DNA of 64,000 nucleotides, taken from NCBI RefSeq assembly GCF_026627925.1, contig NZ_JAPNLE010000009.1:1178001-1242000 (forward strand), given 5' to 3'. The notes below the pieces were generated by a model. That model saw only the letters and a list, made by a program, of their open reading frames with translations. It made no database searches and was not told the DNA's origin. Positions 36,333-47,172 of this stretch are shown here, piece by piece. Numbering within the stretch: the first letter of the stretch is position 1; every line of letters begins with the position of its first letter. Made by a program: the position numbers and the translations under genes. This DNA is from Cupriavidus sp. D39 (GTDB lineage Bacteria > Pseudomonadota > Gammaproteobacteria > Burkholderiales > Burkholderiaceae).

Positions 36333-37991
36333 ATGAACGCTACCCAAGCTACCCACGCCACCCACGTCATCACCAACCAGGTTCCCGAGCTTAAGGACTA
36401 CAACCTCTACACCAGCGACCCCGCCATCCGCCGCGCCGTTGCGCGCGCCGGTGCAGGCTGGAACGAGGCGGAGCTCAAGCGCCAGGGCGCGGTGCTCGGC
36501 GCCGAGCAAACCATCCGCCACGCCGAAGACGCCAACCGCTACCACCCCGAGTTGCACACGCATTCGCGCATCGGCGAACGCATCGACCAGGTGCGTTTCC
36601 ATCCCGGCTGGCACGAGATGATGGCCATTGCGCGCCGCAGCGGGCTCGCCAACCTGCCCTTCGCCGATACGCGCCCCTCGGCATGGGCCTCGTATGCGGC
36701 CTCGCTGTATATGCACAGCCAGATCGAGTCCGGCTCGCTGTGCCCCACCAACATGACCCAGGCCTGCATCCCGGTGCTGCGCAAGGAGCCCGGGCTGTTC
36801 GCGCAGTTCGGCGACAAGCTGCTGACCCAGGCCTATGACCCACGCGACATCCCTATCGAGCAAAAGGGTTCGATCAACGTGGGCATGGGCATGACGGAGA
36901 AGCAAGGCGGATCGGACGTGCGCGCCAACACTACCCGCGCGGTGGCCAGCCGCGGCGAAGGGCGCGGCGCCGAGTACGTGATCACCGGCCACAAGTGGTT
37001 CTTCTCCTCGCCGATGTCGGATGCCCACCTGGTGCTGGCCAATACCGATGCCGGCTCCTCCTGCTTCTTCGTGCCGCGCTGGCGCCCCGACGGCAGCAAG
37101 AACCCCATCGAGATCCAGCGTCTGAAGGACAAGGTAGGCAACCGCTCCAACTCCAGCAGCGAGGTCGAGTTCCGCGATGCCTGGGGCATCATGGTGGGCG
37201 AGGAAGGCCGCGGCATTCCCACCATCCTGGAGATGGCCACGTACAGCCGGCTCAACTGCTCGCTGTCCAGCGCCGGCTTCCTGCGCCAGGCGCTGGTGCA
37301 GGCCCTGCACTACGCGCGCCACCGCAGCGCCTTCGGCAAGCCGCTGATCCGCCAGCCGCTGATGATCAGGCTGCTGGCCGACATGGCGCTGGAGGCCGAG
37401 GCCGCCATGCTGCTGGCCATGGACCTGGCCACCGCCTTCGAAGCTACCGACGACCCCGCCCGCCTGGCATGGCGCCGCATCCTCACGCCCGCGTCCAAGT
37501 TCTGGATCTGCAAGCGCGCGGTGGAGATGACCGGCGAGGCCATGGAAGTCTTCGGCGGCAACGGCTATGTGGAGGATGGCCCCATGGGCCGGCTGTTCCG
37601 CGAAGTCCCGGTCAACTCGATCTGGGAAGGCTCCGGCAACGTGATGTGCCTGGACGTGCTGCGCGCCATCGGCCGCAACCCGGACGACTACCTGCGCGTG
37701 CTGGACCAGATGAGCACGGTGGGCGCGGGCGAGCCGCGCATCCAGGCCAGCGTGGCCGCGCTGCGTGCGGCGCTGCGCCTGCCCGAAGACGAACAGCAGG
37801 CAGAGGCGCGCCGCACCACCACGCGGCTGGTGCTGACCGCCCAGGCCTGCCTGATGCTGCAACATGGCGAACCGGCTACCGCGCAGGCTTTCCTGGCCAG
37901 CCGCTTCGACCCCGAATGGGGCGCAGTGATGGGCATCAGCGCGGGCGGTGGCGATGCCGCACGCATCCTGGAGATGGCCTGGGCCGCCTGA
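36333..37991 (+). CDS. AidB-like acyl-CoA dehydrogenase (isovaleryl-CoA dehydrogenase-like)
   Basis: The 552-residue flavoprotein follows the AidB plan: an extended N-terminal domain (THVITNQVPELKDYNLYTSDPAIRRAVAR), FHPGWHEMMAIARRSGL, then MGMTEKQGGSDVRANTTRA, GHKWFFSSPMSDAHLVLA and VEMTGEAMEVFGGNGYVEDGPMGRLFREVPVNSIWEGSGNVMCLDVLRA. In E. coli AidB is part of the Ada adaptive response to alkylation and binds DNA and FAD; its natural substrate is uncertain. Here the divergent TetR gene points to separate local control. AAGGAGACAG precedes the ATG. Confidence 0.93.
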   Translation: MNATQATHATHVITNQVPELKDYNLYTSDPAIRRAVARAGAGWNEAELKRQGAVLGAEQTIRHAEDANRYHPELHTHSRIGERIDQVRFHPGWHEMMAIARRSGLANLPFADTRPSAWASYAASLYMHSQIESGSLCPTNMTQACIPVLRKEPGLFAQFGDKLLTQAYDPRDIPIEQKGSINVGMGMTEKQGGSDVRANTTRAVASRGEGRGAEYVITGHKWFFSSPMSDAHLVLANTDAGSSCFFVPRWRPDGSKNPIEIQRLKDKVGNRSNSSSEVEFRDAWGIMVGEEGRGIPTILEMATYSRLNCSLSSAGFLRQALVQALHYARHRSAFGKPLIRQPLMIRLLADMALEAEAAMLLAMDLATAFEATDDPARLAWRRILTPASKFWICKRAVEMTGEAMEVFGGNGYVEDGPMGRLFREVPVNSIWEGSGNVMCLDVLRAIGRNPDDYLRVLDQMSTVGAGEPRIQASVAALRAALRLPEDEQQAEARRTTTRLVLTAQACLMLQHGEPATAQAFLASRFDPEWGAVMGISAGGGDAARILEMAWAA

Positions 37992-38134
37992 CCCTGCCAG
38001 GGCGGCAAGACACGACAAAAACACGACAAAGCCGCCTCCAGGCGGCACGAGGAGACAAGCCTTGCACCTGGTATCTGCTGCGTGCGGGCCGGGCCGACGG
38101 CAGGCGCGACGGCTCCGGTACCTGATAACGGCCC

Positions 38135-39346
38135 TCAGGCCGCGCAGAGTTCCAATAGCTGCTCGTCGCGAAAGCCCCACTGTGCCGGGTCTTCGAAGCC
38201 CACGATGGTATCTTGCGCCGCGCTCAGGTCCAGTGTCTCCGGGCCAAGGTGCGCAGCCTCGCTCACCGAATAGAACACCTTGACCAGCGGGCGCAGCGGC
38301 TCGTTGTCGTTTTGCGCGAAGACCACCGCCAGCCGTCCGGAGCGCAAGCGCAGCACCGTGCCCAGCGGATAGATGCCGATGGACCGGGTAAAGGCCTGGA
38401 ACACGGTACGGTCGAACAGCGTATCCACCCGCACCGCCATGTACTCCAGCGCCCGCGCTGGCGTCCACGCCTGGTGCCCGGGCCGGTTGGAGGTCAGCGA
38501 GTCATAGGTGTCGCACACCGCGGCGATCTTGGCATGCACGCTGATCTCGTTGCCGTGCAGGCCAAACGGGTAGCCGCGCCCGTCGATGCGCTCGTGGTGA
38601 TGCATGCAGACGTCGAGGGGAATATTGCTGTAGAGCTTGGCCTCGTTGAGGATGCGGTAGCCCACCGAAGGATGCCGCTGCACCATCGCCACCTCGGCGG
38701 CGGTCATCTCGCCCTGCTTGTGCAGCACGTGCGTGGGCACGGAAATCTTGCCGATATCGTGCACCAGGCCCGCCAGGCCGAGTTGCTGCAACTCGCCCCG
38801 GTCCAGGCCGAGCGTGCGTCCAAGCGCGATCATCAGCGCGCAGACCGCGAAGGAATGCAGGTAGGTGTAGTCGTCCCGCACCTTGAGCCGTGCCAGTGCG
38901 ATCAGGGCCTGCGAATGGCGCGTGAGCGAATTCGAGACGGAATCGACCAGCATCAGCGCGCCCTCCACCTCCAGCGCCCGGCCCATGCGGGCATCGGTGA
39001 ACATCGAGCCGACCACCGCCTTGCCGCTCTTCATGACTTCCCGCGCCAGCCCGAACTCCACCTCCAGCGGTACGCCCGACTGCGGCACGGCGCCGGCCGG
39101 CTCGTCGGCGACGGGCTTCACGTTCAAGGATCCCGTTGCCGCCGGCTGCACGGGCGGCGGCACGCCCTTGCCCTTGAGCAGGTCGATCCAGACCTCCTCG
39201 ACCTTGGAGGCGATCATCTGGTCGATCTGTTCCCGGCTGTTCACCAGGAACCGGGAGCGCCAGAAAGGATGCTCCAGCCATGGCCCCCCCACCCTGGCCA
39301 CGAACATCCCGACTTGAAGCTGTTGGGTCTTGATCCGTTTCAGCAT
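38135..39346 (-). CDS. HD-GYP domain cyclic-di-GMP phosphodiesterase with N-terminal DUF3391
   Basis: The 403-residue protein begins with a DUF3391 domain (LKRIKTQQLQVGMFVARVGGPWLEHPFW, residues 1-60 and linker). The HD-GYP domain follows: HDIGK at 196-200 and HHERIDGRGYP at 250-260, with the conserved metal ligands and GYP. It should break down cyclic-di-GMP in the cytosol. It lacks membrane segments or a receiver domain, so its input may come through the DUF3391 part. It is convergent with the AidB-like gene and alone in its unit. Confidence 0.94.
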   Translation of the reverse strand: MLKRIKTQQLQVGMFVARVGGPWLEHPFWRSRFLVNSREQIDQMIASKVEEVWIDLLKGKGVPPPVQPAATGSLNVKPVADEPAGAVPQSGVPLEVEFGLAREVMKSGKAVVGSMFTDARMGRALEVEGALMLVDSVSNSLTRHSQALIALARLKVRDDYTYLHSFAVCALMIALGRTLGLDRGELQQLGLAGLVHDIGKISVPTHVLHKQGEMTAAEVAMVQRHPSVGYRILNEAKLYSNIPLDVCMHHHERIDGRGYPFGLHGNEISVHAKIAAVCDTYDSLTSNRPGHQAWTPARALEYMAVRVDTLFDRTVFQAFTRSIGIYPLGTVLRLRSGRLAVVFAQNDNEPLRPLVKVFYSVSEAAHLGPETLDLSAAQDTIVGFEDPAQWGFRDEQLLELCAA

Positions 39347-39754
39347 GCCAGCTCCTCGCGTACAGATTGAATAAGGCGTGGTCGCTTAACGGCAAGGATG
39401 CGGATTACTTTAGGGTTGGCGCAGGCTCTGGTGCGCGTGGCGTCCTCGAGGCGGCGGCGCATGTGGATATTCGCAACAAGCCGGATTCTCGTCGTACACG
39501 CAGACGCCGCGGCCGCTCGGCCTCCCTGGCGGAGCAGTTCGCGCCCAGTCGGGAACGCACCGCCGGCAGGCCCGCAGGCATGCAGGCATGCAGCTTGGTT
39601 ATGGCTTTGCCCAGAATCGGCAATTCTCAAGTAAGCGCTTAGCCGGGATACTTGTGCATCGACGCACCCTGTTTGCGACGAACCCCGCGGCAAACCACAC
39701 AAAATCTGGCCCGTCCACGCGGCGAGGCCGAACCTGGCTTAACAGGAGACCACC
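39347..39754. other. Intergenic region between the HD-GYP and TctC genes
   Basis: About 400 bases have no supported gene. The HD-GYP promoter should lie near 39360-39410, and AACAGGAGACC (about 39743-39753) is the ribosome site of the next gene. A short GCAGGCATGCAGGCATGCA repeat is the only other structure noticed. Confidence 0.5.
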
Positions 39755-40733
39755 ATGTTCCGAGCGACCCGCCCCGCCCTGCGGCGTCATCCAGCTTACT
39801 GGCGTGCCGCCCGCGCCATCGGCCTGATGCTAGCGTTGCCTGTCTTCTCGCAGCCCAGCGCAGCGCAGGCCTGGCCGGACAAACCGATCCGGCTGGTGGT
39901 CAACTTCCCGGCCGGCGGCGCCGCCGACACATTGGCGCGCGGCCTCACCCCCGGGCTGACGGCAGCGCTCAAGCGGCCCGTGGTGGTGGATAACCGCCCC
40001 GGCGCCAACGGCATCATGGGCGCCGACGTGGTCGCCAAATCGCCCGCCGATGGCTACACCTTCCTGCTGACCTCGGGCGGCGCCATTGCCATCGACCCCT
40101 TCCTGTACAGCAAGATGCCTTACGACCCGCAGAAGGATCTGACGCCGGTGGCCTCGGTGGCCTTGGTGCGGGTGTTCCTGCTGGTCCACCCGTCGGTGCC
40201 GGCCAGGACGCTCGCCGAGTTCGTCAGCTATCTGCGCGCAAATCCCGGCAAGCTCAGCTTTGGCTCGGCCGGAAACGGCAGCACCCCGCATATCGCCGCC
40301 GAGATGTTCAAGCGGGCCGGCAAGCTCGCCCGCGCTGAGCGACCTGCTCTCCGGCCAGGTTCAGTTCATGTTTGATCCCGGTCCCGGCCTGCAGCACGTG
40401 GCCGCCGGCAAATTGCGGCTGCTGGCCGTGGCCAGCGGCAAGCGCGCTGCCCAGTATCCCGACGTGCCCACGCTGGCCGAAGCCGGGCTGCCGGGCGTGA
40501 ATGGCGATTCCACGTTCGGCGTCTATGCGCCGGCCGGGACGCCACGCGCCGTTGTCGAGAGAATGAACAAGGAGATCAACCAGGCAGTGGCCGCGAACGT
40601 GCTGCAGGACAGCGTCAATCGCATGGGCGGTGCCGTGGCGCCGCTTTCGATCCAGGCGTTTGCCGAGCGGCAGGATGCGGATCGGGCGCGCTATGGGAAC
40701 TTTATCAAGGCGGCCGGGATGACATTGGACTGA
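39755..40733 (+). pseudogene. Bug/TctC family tripartite tricarboxylate-type binding protein, disrupted by an internal deletion
   Basis: The gene has a signal peptide (AIGLMLALPVFSQPSAAQA) and the Bug start WPDKPIRLVVNFPAGGAADTLARGLTPGL. It runs well to GSAGNGSTPHIAAEMFKRAGKL. There the segment usually reading HVPYKGSxPAL is missing, and the frame changes to ALSDLLSGQVQFMFDPGPGLQHV and on to the normal C-terminus. About 35 nt are lost (about 11-12 residues), which removes a conserved substrate-binding loop as well as the frame. This differs from the single-base shifts elsewhere, so it is probably a true pseudogene. Intact homologues bind carboxylates in the periplasm. Confidence 0.82.
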
Positions 40734-40752
40734 CGTTGGCGCGAGTCGCCCT

Positions 40753-41481
40753 TCAACCCTTACGCTGGCCCTTGCCGGCAGCGGCTTTCCCATGTGCCCG
40801 ACTGGCGGCAGGTTGCGGCGCGGCCTGCGTCTCCCCGGCCTGGGCGGACTTCATGAAGCGGCTTTCGCTGGTCATCACGCCGACGATCCGGGCGAGTTGG
40901 CGGCTCAGGCTGATGTAGGCGTGGCCCATGCGGGCATCGAAGTACAGCGAATCGCCGCGCGCCAGCTGCACCCGCTCGCCGCCGTCGAAATGCACCTCGA
41001 TCTCGCCGGAGAGTACGTACACGAACTCCTCGCCGGGATGGCGCGCGAAATCCTCGGGCCCCGAGATGCGGCGCGCGTGCACGGTGCTGACCACCGGAAT
41101 CATCTGCTTTCCCACCGCCTCGGTGCCGAGGAATTCATAGGAAAACGCCACGCCCCGGTAGGTCACGCCCTCGCCGGCCCGCGTCACGACGGGCCCCTGG
41201 AACGGCGCCGTCTTCGCGCCGGCGCCCGCGAACATCGAGCCCATGTCCATCTGCAGCGCCTTGCCCAGCGCGGCAAAATTCTCGTAGCCCAATGCCAGCT
41301 GCCCGCGCTCCGCGCGCGAGATGGTGGTGATCGAGACGCCTGACAGTTCGGCGAGATGCGCCAGCGTCCAGCCAAAGGCTTTGCGCGCACTGCGCAGACG
41401 CTTGCCAAAGGTCTCGCGGTCGAGCGTGCGCGACTCGTCGCTGCCGTCGCTGCCGCGCTCCTGGGCGATGTGTGTTTTCAA
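40753..41481 (-). CDS. XRE family regulator with C-terminal cupin domain
   Basis: The protein has an N-terminal HTH (TFGKRLRSARKAFGWTLAHLAELSGVSITTISRAERGQLALGYENFAALGKAL) and a cupin sensor domain (RHPGEEFVYVLSGEIEVHFDGGERVQLARGDSLYFDARMGHAYISLS). The C-terminal tail is lysine-rich. It probably represses or activates genes in answer to a small amino acid-like molecule. The TTG at 41481 has AAGGA 7 nt upstream; an ATG at 41538 has no ribosome site, so I prefer the TTG (242 residues). It is divergent from the amine-oxidase operon, with two tandem palindromes between them. Confidence 0.9.
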   Translation of the reverse strand: MKTHIAQERGSDGSDESRTLDRETFGKRLRSARKAFGWTLAHLAELSGVSITTISRAERGQLALGYENFAALGKALQMDMGSMFAGAGAKTAPFQGPVVTRAGEGVTYRGVAFSYEFLGTEAVGKQMIPVVSTVHARRISGPEDFARHPGEEFVYVLSGEIEVHFDGGERVQLARGDSLYFDARMGHAYISLSRQLARIVGVMTSESRFMKSAQAGETQAAPQPAASRAHGKAAAGKGQRKG

Positions 41482-41565
41482 GCCTGCGTCCTTTTTTCCG
41501 TTGGAGCGGATGCTATCAGACGGCGCAGCCGGGTACATCCCATGCTGCTCACTTTAGTGCAAAAT

Positions 41566-41594
41566 TTGCGTATCCGCAATTTGCATATTCGCAA
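41566..41594. promoter_or_regulatory. Tandem palindromes, candidate operators for the XRE-cupin regulator
   Basis: TTGCG-TATC-CGCAA (41566-41579) and TTGCA-TATT-CGCAA (41581-41594) are two nearly identical 14-nt dyads, 15 nt apart centre to centre. They lie in an AT-rich gap between the regulator and the divergent oxidoreductase operon. Side-by-side binding of two dimers would control both directions. Confidence 0.75.
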
Positions 41595-41602
41595 ATTCTT
41601 GA

Positions 41603-42832
<1,230 letters not shown>

Positions 42833-42885
42833 ATCGCGTCTGCCCCCCAACCGCCAATCGGCTAACAGACCAGGAGCTCATCACC

Positions 42886-44339
42886 GTGCGTGTCTTCAGT
42901 GCCTCCCTCGCCACCGAAACCAATACCTTCGGGCCGATGCCCACCGGCCTCTCGTCCTTCAAGGACCGCGGCTACTTCCCGGCCGGCCAGCATCCCGACC
43001 AGATGACGTTCTTCTCGGGCCCATTGTGGGCCGCCCGGCTGCGCGGCAAGGAACGCGGCTGGCAGTTGTGCGAAGGCGTGGTGGCCGGCGCGCAGCCCAG
43101 CGGCACGACCACGCGCCATGCCTACGAAACCCTGCGCGAGGAACTGCTGGCCGACCTGCGCGCGGCGCTGCCCGTGGACATGGTGCTGCTCGGCCTGCAC
43201 GGCGCGATGGTGGCCGATGGCTACGATGACTGCGAAGGCGACCTGCTGCAGCGCGTGCGCGCCATCGTCGGGCCCGAGGTGGTGATCGGCGCGGAACTTG
43301 ATCCGCACAGCCACCTGACGCCGGAGATGGTCGAGCACGCCGACGTGCTGATCGCCTTCAAGGAATACCCGCACACCGACGTGCTGGAGCGCGCCCTGGA
43401 ACTGGTCGACCTGTGCGCGGCCAAGGTGCAAGGCAAGGTCCGCCCCGTGGCTGCCGTGGTCGACTGCGAGATGATCGTCACCGTTCATACCTCGCGCGAG
43501 CCAGCACGCGGCTTCGTGGACCGCATCCAGTCGCTGGAAGGCCGGGACGGCGTGCTGTCAGTCTCCATCGCGCATGGCTTCTCGTGGGGAGACGTGCCCG
43601 GGATGGGCACCAAGGTACTGGTCTACACCGATGGCAACCAGGCCCAGGCCGATGCGCTGGCCCGCCAGCTGGCCGACGAACTGATCGGCATGCGCGAGGC
43701 GCTCACGGTGCGCTATCCGGACATCGACACTTCGCTCGACGAGGCCCTGGACTTCAACGGCGGCCCGGTGGTACTGGCAGACGGCGCCGACAATCCCGGG
43801 GGCGGCGCGGCGAGCGACTCCACCTTTATCCTGCGCCGCATGATCGAGCGCGGCATCGACAACGCCGCCGTTGGTCCACTGTGGGACCCGATCGCGGTGC
43901 GCATCGCCTTCGACGCGGGCGTGGGCGAGCGCCTGGCAATGCGCATCGGCGGCAAGATCAGCCCCTCTCCGGCGATCCGCTGGACCTGGACTGCACCGTC
44001 AAGGCGCTGCTGCCCGACATGGTGATGACCGGCCTGTCGAACACGCCGGTGCAGATGGGCGATTGCGCGCTGGTGCAAGCCAATGGCATCGACATCGTGC
44101 TGATCACGCTGCGCAACCAGGCGATGGGCACGGACCTCTTCACGCAACTGGGCTGCGACCTTGCGCGCAAGAAGATCATCGTGCTCAAGTCGTCGCAGCA
44201 TTTCTACGCCTCCTTCTCGAAGGTGGCGAAGCACGTGATCTACGCTGGCGCCCCCGGCGCCGTGACGCTCGACCTCACGACCCTGCCCTACCGCAAGGTG
44301 CGCCGGCCCAAGTGGCCGCTCGACGGCGCCGCGGCCTGA
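42886..44339 (+). CDS. M81 family metallopeptidase (MlrC-like), frame broken near 43965
   Basis: The protein starts with GTG (ribosome site CAGGAG) and reads MRVFSASLATETNTFGPMPTGLSSF. The conserved parts are DMVLLGLHGAMVADGYDDCEGDLLQRVRAIVG, IGAELDPHSHLTPEMVEHADVLIAFKEYPHTD and LADGADNPGGGAASDSTFILRRMIER, followed by a frame shift (CCCC where five C are expected). It continues LSGDPLDLDCTVKALLPD, then the MlrC C-terminal domain with KSSQHFYASFSKVAKHVIYAGAPGAVTLDLTTLPYRKVRRPKWPLD. Restored length is about 484. MlrC hydrolyses the linear tetrapeptide of microcystin; other members are broader peptidases. Zinc ligands are inferred from the HxH and E/D motifs. Confidence 0.88.
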
Positions 44340-44388
44340 GCGCCCCCTGCCTGTTGGCAACGACAACAACGACAACGGAGACCCGCAG

Positions 44389-45972
44389 ATGACACTGAAT
44401 CGTCCCCTGTTCGCCGCCCTCGCGGCGAGCGTCCTCGCCCTGGCGGGCGCCAGCCTTCCCGCGCTGGCGCAGACCAAGACCCTCAAGGTCGTGGCCCATG
44501 CCGACCTGAAGATCCTCGACCCGACCTTCACCACCGCCTACATCACGCGCAACTTCGGCTACATGGTGTACGACACGCCGTTCGCGCAGGACGCGAGCGG
44601 CAAGCCGCAACCGCAGATGGTGGAGAAGTACAGCAGTTCCAGGGACGGCAAGCAGTGGAGCTTCACCCTGCGTCCCGGCCTCAAATTCTCGGACGGCAGC
44701 CCGGTCACCTCGGCCGACGCCGTCGCCTCGTTGCAGCGCTGGGGGGCGCGCGACAGCCTGGGCCGCGCCATGGGCGACGCCGGTGCCGAGTGGAAGGCGG
44801 CCGACGCGCGCAATTTCACGCTCACGCTCAAGGAGCCCTTCGGCATGGTGCTCGATGCGCTGGCCAAGCCATCGGGCTTTCCGCCGGTGATCCTGCCGGA
44901 GCGGCTGGCCAAGATGCCGGCCACCTCGCCTCTGCCCGAGGTAATGGGTTCCGGCCCCTTCGTCTTCAAGCGCGACGAATGGGTGCCGGGCAACAAGGCG
45001 GTCTTCGTGCGCAACCCGAACTACGTGGCGCGCAGCGAACCGGCGAGCGGTCTTGCCGGCAGCAAGAAGAGCCAGTTCGACCGCGTCGAATGGCTCTACC
45101 TGCCGGACGCCAACAGCGCCATCGCGGCGCTCAAGCGCGGCGAGGTCGACCTGGTCGAACAGGTGCCTCCGGACTACATCGCCCCGTTGCGAGCCGACAC
45201 CAGCATCAAGATCGGCTCGGGCGGCGCCTACCAGGGCGTGCTGGTGATGAACCAGTTGCATCCGCCCTTCAATAATCCGAAGGTGCGCCAGGCCTTCCTG
45301 CAAGCGGTGAGCCAGGAACGCTTCACCGCGGCCATGGGGTATCCGCTCGACATGCGCATGAACTACTGCGCCACCTATTTCATCTGCGGCGGCCCCAACG
45401 ATACGACGGCCGGCGCCGAGCCGTACCGCAAGGCCGACCTGGCGCGCGCCAAGCAGTTGCTGGGCGCGGCCGGCTACAAGGGCGAGAAGGTGGTGGTGCT
45501 GGTGCCGACCGACGTGCCTCAGCTCAACGCCGAGGCCCTGATGGCGGCGCAGACCATGCGCAGCATGGGCATGAACGTGGACATGCAGAACATGGACTGG
45601 GCCTCCATCGGCGCGCGCCGTGCCAAGCGCGATGCGCCCGAGGCCGGCGGCTGGAACATGTACGTGACGGTGGCGGGCGAGTTCGATTCGAATTCGCCGA
45701 TCACCAACGCCTACCTCAGCGCCGCCTGCGGCAACAGCCTGCCCGGCTGGCCCTGCGACAAGCCGCTCGACGAACTGCGCACCGCCTGGATCCGCGAGAC
45801 CGTGCCGGCCAGGCGCAAGGAATTGCTCGATGCCTTCCAGAAACGCGCCTATGAGGCCGTGCCCTATGTGAATGCCGGCCAGTACTCGGCGGCCTTCGCG
45901 GCGCGCGCCGGCCTCAAGGGCGTCGACAAGCTGTGGGCCGGCATGCCCACGGTGTGGATGCTCGACAAATAA
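44389..45972 (+). CDS. ABC transporter substrate-binding protein, peptide/family 5 (DppA-like)
   Basis: The 527-residue periplasmic protein has a signal peptide (MTLNRPLFAALAASVLALAGASLPALAQ) and the SBP_bac_5 fold: VVAHADLKILDPTFTTAYITRNFGYMVYDTPF, WSFTLRPGLKFSDGSPVTSADAVASLQRWGARD, and ALKRGEVDLVEQVPPDYI. Members of this family bind peptides, glutathione or nickel complexes. The genes for the two permeases and two ATPases follow, so the transporter is complete. CGGAGACC precedes the ATG. Confidence 0.93.
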   Translation: MTLNRPLFAALAASVLALAGASLPALAQTKTLKVVAHADLKILDPTFTTAYITRNFGYMVYDTPFAQDASGKPQPQMVEKYSSSRDGKQWSFTLRPGLKFSDGSPVTSADAVASLQRWGARDSLGRAMGDAGAEWKAADARNFTLTLKEPFGMVLDALAKPSGFPPVILPERLAKMPATSPLPEVMGSGPFVFKRDEWVPGNKAVFVRNPNYVARSEPASGLAGSKKSQFDRVEWLYLPDANSAIAALKRGEVDLVEQVPPDYIAPLRADTSIKIGSGGAYQGVLVMNQLHPPFNNPKVRQAFLQAVSQERFTAAMGYPLDMRMNYCATYFICGGPNDTTAGAEPYRKADLARAKQLLGAAGYKGEKVVVLVPTDVPQLNAEALMAAQTMRSMGMNVDMQNMDWASIGARRAKRDAPEAGGWNMYVTVAGEFDSNSPITNAYLSAACGNSLPGWPCDKPLDELRTAWIRETVPARRKELLDAFQKRAYEAVPYVNAGQYSAAFAARAGLKGVDKLWAGMPTVWMLDK

Positions 45973-46056
45973 GGGGCATCGGACTTTCGTGTGGGTCGCC
46001 GGGCGAAGCCGGCGCAGGCGTAGCAAGAGCTCGCATGCAATCTCGCGCAGGTGTGG

Positions 46057-46092
46057 CTCCTCTCCCGCGCAGCGGGAGAGGGAGCAAACCAG
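46057..46092. repeat. Half copy of the hairpin repeat element inside the dpp-like operon
   Basis: On the minus strand it reads TTTGCTCCCTCTCCCG, a short loop and CGGGAGAGG, matching one outer hairpin of the 216-nt element. It lies in the 223-nt gap between the binding-protein and permease genes and may attenuate or stabilise the mRNA, so that the binding protein is made in excess. Confidence 0.65.
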
Positions 46093-46195
46093 CGCATTGC
46101 ATCATGTCGCTCTCGCTCGGATGGAGGACGCACACGAAAGTCCGAATGGCCACAAATATGGACGAGCACGATCAACCGAGGAGACACGAACGACC

Positions 46196-47131
46196 ATGAG
46201 CTACCTGCTCCGACGCCTGGCCGCGACGCTACCCGTGATGGCGGTGGTAGCCATCGTGGTGTTCCTGCTGATCCACTTGTCGCCGGGCGACCCGGCCGCG
46301 CTGATCGCGGGCGACCTTGCCACAGTCGATGACATCGCCAAACTGCGCGGCGCGCTGGGCCTGGACCTGCCGCTGTGGCGGCAGTTCGTGTTGTGGCTCG
46401 GCCGGCTCGCGACCGGCGATCTCGGCACCTCTATCTTCACCCAGGTGCCGGTGGCCCGGTTGCTGGCGCAGCGGCTGGAGCCCACGGCCTCCATCGCCGC
46501 ACTGACCATGCTGCTCACCTTGCTGGTGGCGGTGCCGCTGGGCACGCTCGCGGCCTACCGCGCCGGCAGCTGGATCGACCGGCTGGTGATGCTGTTCGCG
46601 GTACTGGCGTTTTCGCTGCCGGTGTTCCTGGTGGGCTACCTGCTGGTCTATGCCTTCGCCATCCAGCTGCCGTGGTTCCCGGTGCAGGGCTATGCGCGCT
46701 TTGCCGATGGCCCCGGCGAGTGGCTGCGCAGCCTGGTCCTGCCCTGCGTCAACCTGGCCCTGGTCTATATCGCGCTGGTGACCCGCATGACACGCGCCAC
46801 CGTGCTTGAGGTGCTGCACGAGGACTACATCCGCACTGCGCGCGCCAAGGGCCTGGGCGTGCTGCCGGTGCTGGGCCATGCGCTGCGCAACGCCGCGATC
46901 CCGATCGCCACCACGATCGGCATGGGCATCGCGCTGCTGATCGGCGGCGTGGTCGTCACCGAGACCGTGTTCGCCATCCCGGGCATTGGCCGCCTGGTGG
47001 TCGACTCGGTGCAGCGCCACGACTATCCGGTGATCCAGAGCGTGCTGTTGATCTCGGCCGGTGTCTACGTGCTGATCAACCTGATGATCGACCTGAGCTA
47101 CCGCCTGTTCGATCCGCGCATCAAGTACTGA
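46196..47131 (+). CDS. Peptide-type ABC transporter permease (DppB-like)
   Basis: The 311-residue inner-membrane permease starts MSYLLRRLAATLPVMAVVAIVVFLLIHLSPGDPAALIAGDLA, the usual DppB start. It has six hydrophobic segments and the EAA-type loop RATVLEVLHEDYIRTARAKGLG, followed by VVVTETVFAIPGIGRLVVDSVQRHDYPVIQ. It pairs with the next permease. GAGGAGACACG precedes the ATG. The upstream open frame is not conserved. Confidence 0.93.
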   Translation: MSYLLRRLAATLPVMAVVAIVVFLLIHLSPGDPAALIAGDLATVDDIAKLRGALGLDLPLWRQFVLWLGRLATGDLGTSIFTQVPVARLLAQRLEPTASIAALTMLLTLLVAVPLGTLAAYRAGSWIDRLVMLFAVLAFSLPVFLVGYLLVYAFAIQLPWFPVQGYARFADGPGEWLRSLVLPCVNLALVYIALVTRMTRATVLEVLHEDYIRTARAKGLGVLPVLGHALRNAAIPIATTIGMGIALLIGGVVVTETVFAIPGIGRLVVDSVQRHDYPVIQSVLLISAGVYVLINLMIDLSYRLFDPRIKY

Positions 47132-47172
47132 CATCCTGTGCCAACCCCATCCTTGCCGCGAGACCTGCCGCC

